A stretch of DNA of 64,000 bases, taken from PALSA-612 sp963776735 (GTDB lineage Bacteria > Actinomycetota > Thermoleophilia > Gaiellales > Gaiellaceae). Of this stretch, positions 26,621 to 34,516 are shown piece after piece. Location: the NCBI GenBank assembly GCA_963776735.1, contig CAVZNV010000004.1:25671-89670 (forward strand). Direction: 5' to 3'. The translations under genes and the position numbers were made by a program. The notes below the pieces were generated by a model that was not told the origin of the DNA, made no database searches, and was given only the letters and a program-made list of their open reading frames with translations. The first letter of the stretch is position 1. Every line of letters begins with the position of its first letter.

Positions 26621-27420
26621 AGCGCGTTCCGTGGTCGGCGTGGATTTGGATCGTCCTCGCGGCGGGCTACTTCTTCATCCCGCTCTTCGCCACGTTCCTG
26701 TTCTCGATCAAGAACCCGAAGACCGGCAACTGCTGCAGCCTCTCGAACTACGGGAAGATCATCCACGACTCGACCTTCTGGTCGTCGTTCAAGGTCTCGC
26801 TCATCATCGCCCTGCTGACGATCGTGCTCAGCCTCGTGCTGTTCGTCCCGACGGTCTACTGGGTGCACCTGAAGCTGCCGAAGCTGCGGCCCGTGCTCGC
26901 GTTCATGGCGCTCGTGCCGTTCGTCGTGCCGCCGATCATCCTCGTCGTCGGGTTGCTCAAGTTCTACAAGGACACGCTCGGCGCGCCGTTCTGGTACCTG
27001 GACAACCCGTACTGGTTCCTGACCACGGCCTATGTGATCCTGGCCTTTCCGTACGTGTACTTCTCGGTCGACGCCGGCTTCCGCTCGATCGACGTGCACA
27101 CGCTGACCGAGGCGTCCCTGAACCTCGGCGCCGGCTGGCGCACGACGCTCACGAACGTGATCCTGCCGAACATCCGAGTCGCGGCGCTCAGCGGCGCCCT
27201 GCTCACGCTCGCGGTGGTCATGGGCGAGTTCACGATCGCGAGCCTGTCGGCGTTCCACACGTTCCCGACCTACATCCAGTACATCAACGAGTCGGAGGGC
27301 TACCCCGCGGGCGCGCTGACGCTGCTCAGCTTCGCGATCACGTGGGGAGCGATGGCGACGATCCTGCTCCTCGGCCGCAAGCGCGGGCCGGGCCGGGCTG
27401 CCGCGGAGGTGGCGCACTGA
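26617..27420 (+). CDS. ABC permease (second of the second importer)
   Basis: A 267-residue permease with six membrane segments and the EAA loop TEASLNLGAGWRTTLTNVILP. GTG at 26617 overlaps the previous stop, and the stop overlaps the ATPase ATG (TGATG). A much longer upstream reading in this frame is a shadow of the first permease. Confidence 0.86.
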   Translation: MKRVPWSAWIWIVLAAGYFFIPLFATFLFSIKNPKTGNCCSLSNYGKIIHDSTFWSSFKVSLIIALLTIVLSLVLFVPTVYWVHLKLPKLRPVLAFMALVPFVVPPIILVVGLLKFYKDTLGAPFWYLDNPYWFLTTAYVILAFPYVYFSVDAGFRSIDVHTLTEASLNLGAGWRTTLTNVILPNIRVAALSGALLTLAVVMGEFTIASLSAFHTFPTYIQYINESEGYPAGALTLLSFAITWGAMATILLLGRKRGPGRAAAEVAH

Positions 27421-28568
27421 TGCCGCACGTCGAGCTCCAGCAACTGCGACGGTCCTTCGGCGACTTCGAGGCGCTGAAGGGCATCGACCTGACCCTCGAC
27501 AAGGGCGAGTTCGTCTCGCTGCTCGGGCCGAGCGGCTGCGGCAAGACGACGGCGCTCAGGCTCGTGGCCGGCTTCGACCGGCCGACCTCGGGTCAGGTCG
27601 TCGTCGACGGCAAGGACGTGTCCAGGGTGCCGCCCAACCGCCGCAACATGGGCATGGTCTTCCAGGCCTACAGCCTGTTCCCGAACATGACCGCCGAGAA
27701 GAACGTCGAGTACGGCCTCCGGGTGCGCAAGCAGGGGAAGGACCAGCGCCGGAAGCGGGTCGCCGAGCTGATGGAGCTGGTCGGGCTCTCGCAGGCGACG
27801 AAGCGCTATCCGCACCAGCTGTCGGGCGGCATGCAGCAGCGCGTCGCACTCGCCCGGTCGCTCGCGATCGAGCCGAGCGTGCTGCTCCTCGACGAGCCGC
27901 TCTCCGCGCTCGACGCGAAGGTCCGTGTCCAGCTCCGCGAGGAGATCCGCCGCATCCAACTCGAGCTCGGAATCACGACGATCTACGTCACGCACGACCA
28001 GGAGGAGGCGCTTTCCATCTCCGACCGCGTGGCGGTGATGTACGGCGGCAAGATCGAGCAGGTCGGGCCGCCGAGCGAGATGTACGGCTCGCCCGACACG
28101 CCGTTCGTCGCCGAGTTCATCGGCACGATGAACCGGCTGGAGGCGACGGTGGTGGACGGAAACGGCAGTGTGGACCACGGCGGCACGCGGCTGACCATCG
28201 ACTCGGCCCGCGGTCGCAGGACCGGTGAGAAGGTGCTCGTCCTCGTCCGGCCCGAGTCGCTCGCCGTCACCGCGCTCGACGGCCGCACGCCGGCCGACAA
28301 CGACATCGCGGGCGAGGTGATCTCGCACACGTTCCTCGGGCCGGTGACGCGGCTGAAGGTCCTCGGTTCCGAGGCCGACCTGATCGCCGACATGTCGACC
28401 GCGACCGCCGGCACCCTGCCCGTGGGGATGAAGGTCACCGCCCACGTTCCGGCCGGCGACACGCGGCTGCTCAGCCTGGAAGGCTCGGGCGAGGAGCCGA
28501 TTCCGGACGAGCTCGGCCCGGCCGAGCCAGGCTTCGACGCGCCACCGCCAGATCTGGGCGATCTGTGA
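27420..28568 (+). CDS. ABC importer ATPase (PotA/FbpC-type)
   Basis: A 382-residue ATPase: Walker A GPSGCGKTT, signature LSGGMQQRVALARSL, Walker B LLLDEPLSALDAK, switch His in VTHDQEEAL, and a C-terminal TOBE domain (LVRPESLAV). It completes an SBP-permease-permease-ATPase operon. The last ~98 bases overlap the convergent GDPD gene, where the protein ends in a Pro/Glu-rich tail. Confidence 0.87.
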   Translation: MPHVELQQLRRSFGDFEALKGIDLTLDKGEFVSLLGPSGCGKTTALRLVAGFDRPTSGQVVVDGKDVSRVPPNRRNMGMVFQAYSLFPNMTAEKNVEYGLRVRKQGKDQRRKRVAELMELVGLSQATKRYPHQLSGGMQQRVALARSLAIEPSVLLLDEPLSALDAKVRVQLREEIRRIQLELGITTIYVTHDQEEALSISDRVAVMYGGKIEQVGPPSEMYGSPDTPFVAEFIGTMNRLEATVVDGNGSVDHGGTRLTIDSARGRRTGEKVLVLVRPESLAVTALDGRTPADNDIAGEVISHTFLGPVTRLKVLGSEADLIADMSTATAGTLPVGMKVTAHVPAGDTRLLSLEGSGEEPIPDELGPAEPGFDAPPPDLGDL

Positions 28569-29139
28569 AGATCCCCGTCACGCCGAGCGCGTAGAGCTCG
28601 TCCATCCGCGCCGCGTCGTTGACCGTGTAGACGGCGGTCTCGAGGCCGAGCCGTCTGGCGGCGGCGAGCCCGCGCGACGTGACGCGATCGTCCCGGAAGC
28701 CGGCGGCCCAGGCGCCTGCGGCTCCCCGGATCGAGACGCCCTCGCCGACGTGCTGCATCGTGCGCATCGTCGGCCGGAGCCGGCGCACTTCGTCGAGCGG
28801 CGGGCGCTGGAAGCACAGCACCACGGCGTCGTCGTCGAGCAGGTCGAGCGTGCGGCGGACGACGTCGAAGCGCCGGTAGCGGGCGGGCGTCTTCAGCTCG
28901 ACCATCGTCCCGATCCGCCCGCGGCAGAGGGCGAGCACCTCCTCGAGCCGCGGCAAGCCAAGTAACACAGTGTTACTTGGCGGGTCGTGCGTGACGACGA
29001 GGCGGCCGTCGCCGTCGGCGTGCACGTCGAACTCGACGTAGTCGGCGCCGAGCTCGATCGCGAGCTCGAACGCGGGCAGCGTGTTCTCGGGCAGGTCGAA
29101 GGACGCGCCGCGGTGGGCGATCACGAGAGGCAGCGCCAA
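28471..29139 (-). CDS. Glycerophosphodiester phosphodiesterase
   Basis: A 222-residue GDPD-family TIM barrel: IAHRGASFDLPENT (7-20) with the catalytic His and metal Glu, VEFDVHADGD, THDP (second His) and MVELKTP. It lacks a signal peptide, so it is cytoplasmic, and would yield glycerol-3-phosphate (glpD is 5 kb away) plus an alcohol such as choline. TTG start. A 25-bp palindrome encodes PSNTVLLGLP right after the THDP motif. Confidence 0.82.
   Translation of the reverse strand: MALPLVIAHRGASFDLPENTLPAFELAIELGADYVEFDVHADGDGRLVVTHDPPSNTVLLGLPRLEEVLALCRGRIGTMVELKTPARYRRFDVVRRTLDLLDDDAVVLCFQRPPLDEVRRLRPTMRTMQHVGEGVSIRGAAGAWAAGFRDDRVTSRGLAAARRLGLETAVYTVNDAARMDELYALGVTGIFTDRPDLAVARRSLARPGRARPESAPRPSLPG
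28957..28981. repeat. Odd palindrome, copy 2
   Basis: GCCAAGTAACAC, a central A, then GTGTTACTTGGC: perfect 12-bp arms around one base. It lies inside the GDPD coding sequence and shares the AACAC-N-GTGTT core with copies 1 and 3, with different outer bases that keep pairing. Confidence 0.75.
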
Positions 29140-29149
29140 TCCGCCGGCG

Positions 29150-29159
29150 AGCCTACCCT
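29150..29159. promoter_or_regulatory. Overlapping divergent -10 boxes
   Basis: TAGGCT on the minus strand (29150-29155) is 10 nt from the GDPD TTG. TACCCT on the plus strand (29154-29159) is 6 nt from the transporter GTG. Both would give leaderless messages, and the two boxes share a TA step. Confidence 0.4.
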
Positions 29160-29165
29160 GTCGCC

Positions 29166-29987
29166 GTGCCGGCCACGGCTTTCTTCCTCGCGCTGACGGC
29201 GGCGTTCGTCCACGCGCTCTGGAACGTCCTGCTCGCGCGGGCGCGCGACCCGCAGGCAGCGACGGCGGTCGCGCTGGTCGTCGCGGTGGTGGTGTTCGCG
29301 CCGGTCGCCGCGCTGACGTGGGACGTCCACCCGGGCGTTTGGCCGTTCATCGTCGTCTCGAGCTGCCTGCAGCTCGTCTACTTCGTGCTGCTCGCGGCCG
29401 CGTACAGGCGCGCGCCGCTGTCGGTCGTCTACCCGCTCGCCCGCGGCGCGGCTCCGGTGCTGGTGCTGCTGATCGGTGTCGTCGTTCTCGGCAAGTCGAG
29501 CTCCTGGGGCCAGGCGTGCGGAGTGGTTCTCGTCGGAGCCGGGATCCTGCTCGTGCGCGGCTTCCGAAGCGGCGACAGGGGTGCGTTCGCGTTCGGCCTT
29601 TCGATCGCGACCGTGATCGCGGCGTACACGCTCGTCGACAAGCACGGGATCACCCACGCGGGGCCGATCCCGTACCTCGAGCTGACGATGGTGCTGCCGG
29701 CGATCGCGTACGCGACGGCGATGTGGCGGGCGAAAGGAGCGCCGGCGCTGAGAGCCGAGTTCGGCATCGCGACGATCGCCGCCGGCATCGCGACCTTCAC
29801 GGCCTACGCGCTCGTCCTCGCCGCCCTCGAGCGTGCGTCGGCCGCGTCGGTCGCCGCGGTGCGCGAGACGAGCGTCGTGATCGCGGCGCTGCTCGCGGGC
29901 AGGGTCCTCAAGGAGCGCGTCGGGCCGGTGCGGCTCGCCGGCGCCGTGCTCGTAGCCGCCGGCGTCGCGCTCGTCAGCCTGGCGTGA
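29166..29987 (+). CDS. EamA/DMT-family transporter
   Basis: A 273-residue membrane protein with ten predicted hydrophobic segments in two EamA repeats; each has the family's small-residue-rich helices (YRRAPLSVVYPLARGAAPVL and LERASAASVAAVRETSVVIA). It probably exports or imports a small metabolite, which the sequence does not define. GTG start; overlaps the HAD gene by GTGA. Confidence 0.82.
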   Translation: MPATAFFLALTAAFVHALWNVLLARARDPQAATAVALVVAVVVFAPVAALTWDVHPGVWPFIVVSSCLQLVYFVLLAAAYRRAPLSVVYPLARGAAPVLVLLIGVVVLGKSSSWGQACGVVLVGAGILLVRGFRSGDRGAFAFGLSIATVIAAYTLVDKHGITHAGPIPYLELTMVLPAIAYATAMWRAKGAPALRAEFGIATIAAGIATFTAYALVLAALERASAASVAAVRETSVVIAALLAGRVLKERVGPVRLAGAVLVAAGVALVSLA

Positions 29988-30637
29988 CGGATACGCTCGC
30001 GCGCGTGGTTCGCGCGGTCTGCTTCGACTTCAACGGCACGCTCTCGCACGACGAGCCGATCCTGTGCGAGATCTTCGTCGAGCTCTTCGCAGAGCACGGC
30101 AAGCCGCTCTCGGCACAGGAGTACTTCGACCGCCTCGCGGGTCTCTCCGACCCGGAGATCGTCCGCACCTGGCTCGGGGGCGACCATCCGGACGTCGACG
30201 CCGTGATCGGCGAACGGGTCGCGCGCTATCGCGCCGCGTGCGCCGACGGTTCGACCGTGCCGGAGAGCGTCCGGGCTGCTGTGCGACTGGCCGCTTCGCG
30301 GGTGCCGGTCGCGGTCGTGACGGGTGCCGCGCGGGCCGAGGTCGAGCCGGTACTCGACGCGGCGGGGTTGACGGAGTGCGTGAAGGCGATCGTGTCCTCC
30401 GACGACGTCGCCGAGGGCAAGCCGCATCCGGAGGGCTACATGCGCGCTCTCGAGCTTCTCGGCGTCGACGGCGAGGCCGTGGCGTTCGAGGACACGGAGG
30501 CGGGCGTCGCGTCGGCGAAGGCAGCAGGCTGCCGCGTGTTCGCCGTGCTCGGGACGCTCGACCCGCACCGGCTCGCGGCGGCGGACGAGGTCGTGCCGGC
30601 GATCGACAGCGCGCTGGTCGAGCGGGTGCTCGCGTGA
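29984..30637 (+). CDS. HAD-superfamily hydrolase (beta-phosphoglucomutase-like)
   Basis: A 217-residue HAD phosphatase: motif I is FDFNGTLSHDE, motif II VVTGAA, motif III Lys in EGKPHPEGY, motif IV FEDTEAGVASAKAAG. The second Asp of DxD is replaced by Asn (DFN), which would weaken general acid/base catalysis, although DxN variants occur. The GTG at 29984 overlaps the transporter stop; a second GTG at 30006 is possible. Substrate unknown. Confidence 0.82.
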   Translation: MTDTLARVVRAVCFDFNGTLSHDEPILCEIFVELFAEHGKPLSAQEYFDRLAGLSDPEIVRTWLGGDHPDVDAVIGERVARYRAACADGSTVPESVRAAVRLAASRVPVAVVTGAARAEVEPVLDAAGLTECVKAIVSSDDVAEGKPHPEGYMRALELLGVDGEAVAFEDTEAGVASAKAAGCRVFAVLGTLDPHRLAAADEVVPAIDSALVERVLA

Positions 30638-31740
30638 GGATCACTGCGGTCGACGTCCACGGGTACGGGTTGACGTATGCGCACGGCAGCTACGTGATGT
30701 CCGGCGGCCGGGCAGTCGACGTGCTCCCGAGCACCGTCGTTCGCATCCGCACGGACGAGGGGTTCGACGGCTTCGGCGAGACGTGTCCACTCGGGCCGGC
30801 GTATCTGCCCGCGTTCGGCGAGGGTGCGCGGGCTGCGCTGCGCGAGCTCGCACCGGCGCTCGTCGGGCTCGATCCGACCAACCTGGCCGCCGTCAACGAG
30901 GCGATGGACCGCTCGCTCCGCGGGCACGGCTACGCCAAGAGCGCCGTCGACGCCGCCTGCTGGGACGTCCTCGGCAAGGCGACCGGGCAACCGGTGGCGG
31001 CGCTGCTCGGCGGCGTCCGGCAGGAGAGCTTCCCGCTCTACGTCGCGATCCCGCTCGGAACGGCCGGGGAGATGGTCGGCCACGTCCGCGCCCACGTCGC
31101 CGAGGGAATCCACCGCTTCCAGCTCAAGCTCGGCGCCGACCCTCGCGAGGACGCGGCCCGCGTCGCAGCAGTGGTCGAGGCGACCGGCGACGACGAGATT
31201 GTCGTCGCCGACGCAAACGGCGGCTACCGGCTCCAGGACGCGGTCGTCGCCGCGCGCCTGCTCGAGGACATGCCCCGCACCTACTACGAGCAGCCGTGCG
31301 CGAGCCTGGAGGAGTGCCTCTACGTCCGCCGCCTGACGTCGCTGCCGATGATCCTCGACGAGTCGATCGTGGACGCCCACTCGCTCCTGCGCGCCTGGTC
31401 GGCGCAGGGCATGGAGGCGATCAACCTCAAGGTGAGCAAGGTGGGCGGACTCACGAAGGCGAAGCTGGTCCGCGACCTGGCCGAGGAGCTCGGTCTGCGG
31501 CTGACCATCGAGGACACGTGGGGCGGCGACCTCGTCACCGCCGCGGTCGCGCACCTGGCGGCGAGCACGAGCCCGGGCGCGCTGTTCACCTGCTCGTTCA
31601 TGAACGACTGGACACTCGAGCACATCGCCGGCTACGAGCCGCGCTCGGCAAACGGCGTCGGTCGCGCACCGACCGGCCCGGGCCTCGGCGTCGACGTCGA
31701 CCTGGAGCTGCTCGGCGAGCCGCTCTTCTCGGTGCCGTGA
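30634..31740 (+). CDS. Enolase-superfamily enzyme (mandelate racemase/MLE type)
   Basis: A 368-residue enzyme. Metal ligands are Asp193 (VADANGGY), Glu219 (YYEQP) and Asp242 (ILDES). Catalytic lysines are Lys165 in RFQLKLGAD and Lys266/269 in INLKVSKVGG. FQLKLG plus LKVSKVGGLTKA recalls hydroxyproline/proline-betaine epimerases and cis-3-hydroxyproline dehydratases. A betaine-type substrate would suit the nearby methyltransferases and importer, but the specificity is not proven. GTGA overlap at both ends. Confidence 0.82.
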   Translation: MRITAVDVHGYGLTYAHGSYVMSGGRAVDVLPSTVVRIRTDEGFDGFGETCPLGPAYLPAFGEGARAALRELAPALVGLDPTNLAAVNEAMDRSLRGHGYAKSAVDAACWDVLGKATGQPVAALLGGVRQESFPLYVAIPLGTAGEMVGHVRAHVAEGIHRFQLKLGADPREDAARVAAVVEATGDDEIVVADANGGYRLQDAVVAARLLEDMPRTYYEQPCASLEECLYVRRLTSLPMILDESIVDAHSLLRAWSAQGMEAINLKVSKVGGLTKAKLVRDLAEELGLRLTIEDTWGGDLVTAAVAHLAASTSPGALFTCSFMNDWTLEHIAGYEPRSANGVGRAPTGPGLGVDVDLELLGEPLFSVP

Positions 31741-32612
31741 GCCGCTTCGCCGACCTCCTCGCCGCGAAGCGCGTGATCGTCGCCGACGGCGCGACCGGCA
31801 CGAACTACCAGGAGCGCGGGCTCGAGATCGGCACCGCGCCCGAGGAGTGGCTGTTCGAGTCGCCGGAACGCGTGGTCGAGGTGCACAGGGCGTTCGTGGA
31901 CGCAGGCTCCGAGCTCATTCTCACCAACACCTTCGGCGCGACACCGCTCCGGCTCCAGCACACCCCGCTCGCCGGCCGCGTGCACGACGTGAACGTCCGC
32001 GCCGTCGAGCTGGCGCGGGAAGCCGCCGGCGACCGGGCGCTCGTCGCGGGCTCACTCGGTCCGACCGGGCACCTGTTCGAGCCGCTGGGGCCGCTCACGC
32101 GGGCCGAGTGCGTCGACAACTACGAGGCGCAGGCCGGAGCGCTCGCAGACGGCGGTGCCGACCTGCTCGTGCTCGAGACCTTCTTTGCGCTCGACGAGGC
32201 GCTCGCCGCCGTGGAAGGCGTGCGCCGCGCGAGCGATCTGCCGCTCGTCGCCTCGTTCAGCTTCGACCAGGGAACGCGCACGATGATGGGCCTGTCTCCG
32301 ACCGAGGCGGCCGAAGCCGTGCTCCCGCTCGGCGTCGCCGCGATCGGCGCCAACTGCGGCAAGTCGCTCGCCGAGGCCGACGTCGTCGTCACGGAGCTGC
32401 TCGCCGCCGCGGGCGGCGTGCCCGTCTGGGCAAAGCCGAACGCTGGCGTGCCGAAGATCGTCGGCGACCAGATCGTCTACGAGGCAGGCCCGGACGACCT
32501 CGCCGCCCACGCCCGCGCGTACGCGGACCAGGGCGCGCGCGTCGTCGGCGGCTGCTGCGGCTCGACCCCCGAGCACGTCGCCGCGATCGCGAGAGCGGTC
32601 GCAACGCTCTGA
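31737..32612 (+). CDS. Homocysteine S-methyltransferase family protein (BHMT/MmuM-like)
   Basis: A 291-residue zinc methyltransferase. Zinc ligands are Cys207 (IGANCGKS) and Cys273/Cys274 (VGGCCGST), and DGATGTNYQERG (18-29) is the N-terminal family motif. It would transfer a methyl group from betaine, S-methylmethionine or a corrinoid donor to homocysteine. Beside an enolase-type enzyme and 1 kb from a betaine-type importer, betaine is the favoured donor (inference). Confidence 0.82.
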   Translation: MSRFADLLAAKRVIVADGATGTNYQERGLEIGTAPEEWLFESPERVVEVHRAFVDAGSELILTNTFGATPLRLQHTPLAGRVHDVNVRAVELAREAAGDRALVAGSLGPTGHLFEPLGPLTRAECVDNYEAQAGALADGGADLLVLETFFALDEALAAVEGVRRASDLPLVASFSFDQGTRTMMGLSPTEAAEAVLPLGVAAIGANCGKSLAEADVVVTELLAAAGGVPVWAKPNAGVPKIVGDQIVYEAGPDDLAAHARAYADQGARVVGGCCGSTPEHVAAIARAVATL

Positions 32613-32618
32613 CGGCGG

Positions 32619-33224
32619 TCACATGCGCTGGAAGATCGCCTCGAGCTCGTACCCGTTCTCGAGCATCAGCGGGGCGCGTTCGAGCAGCGCGTCCCAGCTC
32701 GGGATGTCCCAGCCGAACGAGTCGGCGAGGCGGACGATCATGTTGAACATGGCGCAGACGGTCGCAGCGTCGCGGAGTGCGGCGTCCGAAACACCCGCCG
32801 CCCGGACGAGGTCGGCATCAGCCGAGGTGAGCCCGTCAGGAGCGAGCGTCTGCTTTTCGAGGAAGGCGAGCGTCGCCTTCAGCTCGGGGCGCAGCGGCGC
32901 CGAGCGCCAGTCCGCCTCGACCGCCCTCCAGACCTCCTCGCCCAGCGCGTACGACGCAACTGCGCCGTGGGAGCGCATTCAGAAGTGGCACTGGTTGAGC
33001 AGCGACGCGAAGCCCGCGAACAGCTCGCGCTCGCCGGGAGACCAGTCGGACGGCCCACGCATGGCCTGTTGCAGCCCTGACGAGAAGGGGCGACCGAAGA
33101 GCTCGGGCCGGTAGAGGAGCGTCTTGGTCACGCCCGACGGCTCACGTCCCTGCTCCCTGGACGCCTGGACGAACGCCGCTTCCCGCGGGGCATGGCCGTG
33201 ATCGATGACGGAGAGACGGGTCAA
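32619..33224 (-). CDS. CMD/AhpD-like peroxidase-related protein, candidate selenoprotein (in-frame TGA)
   Basis: Two readings in the same frame abut at a TGA (32979-32981). Joined, they make a 201-residue protein of the usual length for peroxidase-related carboxymuconolactone-decarboxylase-like enzymes. The TGA replaces residue 82 in NQCHF-TGA-MRSHGAVAS. The family has CxxCxxxH here, so it reads C79-H-F-[TGA]-M-R-S-H86, with the TGA at the reactive second Cys. Everything after it is intact family sequence (LRDAATVCAMFNMIVRLADSFG). Either selenocysteine or a TGC-to-TGA change. TTG start overlaps the upstream gene (TTGA). Confidence 0.72.
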
Positions 33225-33463
33225 CCGATCGCCCGATCCGCCGCGTCGAGCCGGCGCAGCCCTTCCCGGATCGCGGTGGCGACGGTCTGCTCGAAGATCT
33301 CGTCCTCCGAGAACCCCTCCGCCTCGAGCCCTTCGACGTCCGCGTCGGTGACGGTGTACGCGCGGTCGCGGACCTTCGCCAGGTAGGCGTCCATCCCCGG
33401 CGGCGCCGGCTCGACGGCGGCGGCGATCCTCCGCAGCTCGTGGATCTGCTCGCTCACCCGCAC
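33221..33463 (-). CDS. Small CMD-like protein upstream of the candidate selenoprotein
   Basis: 80 residues. The C-terminal half (VTDADVEGLEAEGFSEDEI, then FEQTVATAIREGLRRLDAA) resembles the last two helices of carboxymuconolactone-decarboxylase-like proteins, but there is no CxxC. It may pair with the next gene, with which it overlaps by 4 nt. GTG at 33463, or GTG at 33457, which is better placed relative to the -10 box TAGAAT (33465-33470). Confidence 0.65.
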   Translation of the reverse strand: MRVSEQIHELRRIAAAVEPAPPGMDAYLAKVRDRAYTVTDADVEGLEAEGFSEDEIFEQTVATAIREGLRRLDAADRAIG

Positions 33464-33464
33464 G

Positions 33465-33470
33465 ATTCTA
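33465..33470 (-). promoter_or_regulatory. -10 box TAGAAT for the CMD pair
   Basis: TAGAAT on the minus strand ends a few bases before the GTG starts at 33463/33457, suggesting a leaderless message. No clear -35 box is present; the upstream bases belong to the terminator hairpin. Confidence 0.35.
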
Positions 33471-33480
33471 GGAACACGGG

Positions 33481-33510
33481 ATCGGGGACGGACCGAAGCC
33501 CGTCCCCGAT
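33481..33510 (-). terminator. Terminator hairpin after the betaine SBP gene
   Basis: ATCGGGGACGG (33481-33491) pairs perfectly with CCGTCCCCGAT (33500-33510) around an 8-nt loop, 13 nt beyond the SBP stop. There is no T-run. It separates the betaine importer operon from the CMD pair. Confidence 0.6.
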
Positions 33511-33522
33511 GTCGTCGTCAGG

Positions 33523-34494
33523 TCAGCTGAGCCAGCTCTTGACGGTCTTCTGGTTGGCCTTCACCCAGGTCGCAGCGGCCTTGTCCGGGTCCATGTGCTT
33601 CCCGGCAATCAAGCCGGCAACCACGTTCTGGTCCTGGTTCGTCCACTTCCATTTCTTCAGGAACTTGACGGCGGGCGAGCCGCTCGTCGCGAACTTCTTG
33701 CTGAAGAACTTCTGCAGGATGTAGGTCGGGTACGCGCACGCGTACTGCTTCGGGTTGCCGCCCTTCGACTCGTCGTCCTGGCAGCCCGGGAAGCGCGGCG
33801 GGAGCTTGACCATGTCGAGCTTGTAGGTCGCGTTCAGGTACTGCGGGTCGTACCAGTAGAACAGCACCGGTTTGTGCTGCTTGTAGAGCTGCGTCCAGCG
33901 GGCGACCTGGGCCGCCTCGGCGCCGACGCTGACGAACTTCAGGTTGAGCCCGAGCGCCTTGATCAGCGTGCGGTCCTTCTGCTGGTAGGACGGATCGCCG
34001 CCGAGGAACATGCCCTGCGAGCCGGACTCGGGGCTCTTGAAGATCGTCTCCTTGCCCTTCAGCCCCTTCCACGTCCTGAACTGCGGGTACTGCTTCATCA
34101 GGTAGTCGGGGATGTACCAGCCGATCACGCCGATGACGCCGTTCGGCCCTTCGGCGATCACCGTCTTCTGCTGCTGCACGTACTGCTTCTGCTGCGTGAC
34201 GTGCCCCCAGTCCTCGAGCACGGCGTCGGTCTTGCCGTCCGCGAGCGCCTGGTAGACGGGCACCTCGGCGATCTGCGTGATGTTGACCTTGCAGCCGAGG
34301 CTGTGCTCGAGCACGTACTTGGCCACGTACGTGTTGGCGGTCGAGCCCGACCAGGCCTGCTCGTTGAGCGTGACCGTGCCGCACGACTTGCCGCCGGCCA
34401 TGGCGCTCGAGACGCCGGCGATCGCGATCGCCCCGAGCGTCAGCGCCAGGAGCGGCAGGAGCAACCGGCTCCGCCGCGTCAGGTGCCTCTTCAT
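33523..34494 (-). CDS. Glycine betaine/choline-type substrate-binding protein (ProX/OpuAC-like)
   Basis: A 323-residue OpuAC-family SBP. ATG at 34494 follows GGAGGAGG and opens a signal peptide (RRSRLLLPLLALTLGAIAIA). The Trp/Tyr-rich stretches NEQAWSGSTANTYV, LEDWGHVTQQ, VIGWYIPDYLM and FYWYDPQYL could supply the aromatic box that binds quaternary ammonium groups in this family. It is the third gene of a proV-proW-proX operon, 22 nt after the permease, and is followed by a terminator. Confidence 0.85.
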   Translation of the reverse strand: MKRHLTRRSRLLLPLLALTLGAIAIAGVSSAMAGGKSCGTVTLNEQAWSGSTANTYVAKYVLEHSLGCKVNITQIAEVPVYQALADGKTDAVLEDWGHVTQQKQYVQQQKTVIAEGPNGVIGVIGWYIPDYLMKQYPQFRTWKGLKGKETIFKSPESGSQGMFLGGDPSYQQKDRTLIKALGLNLKFVSVGAEAAQVARWTQLYKQHKPVLFYWYDPQYLNATYKLDMVKLPPRFPGCQDDESKGGNPKQYACAYPTYILQKFFSKKFATSGSPAVKFLKKWKWTNQDQNVVAGLIAGKHMDPDKAAATWVKANQKTVKSWLS

Positions 34495-34516
34495 ACGCCC
34501 TCCTCCGTTTGGTTCC

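Noticed and set aside
32619..33224. Reading the CMD gene as two independent genes
   Set aside because: They are in the same frame and abut exactly at the TGA. Each is only half of a known domain, and the second would start beside the missing catalytic residue.
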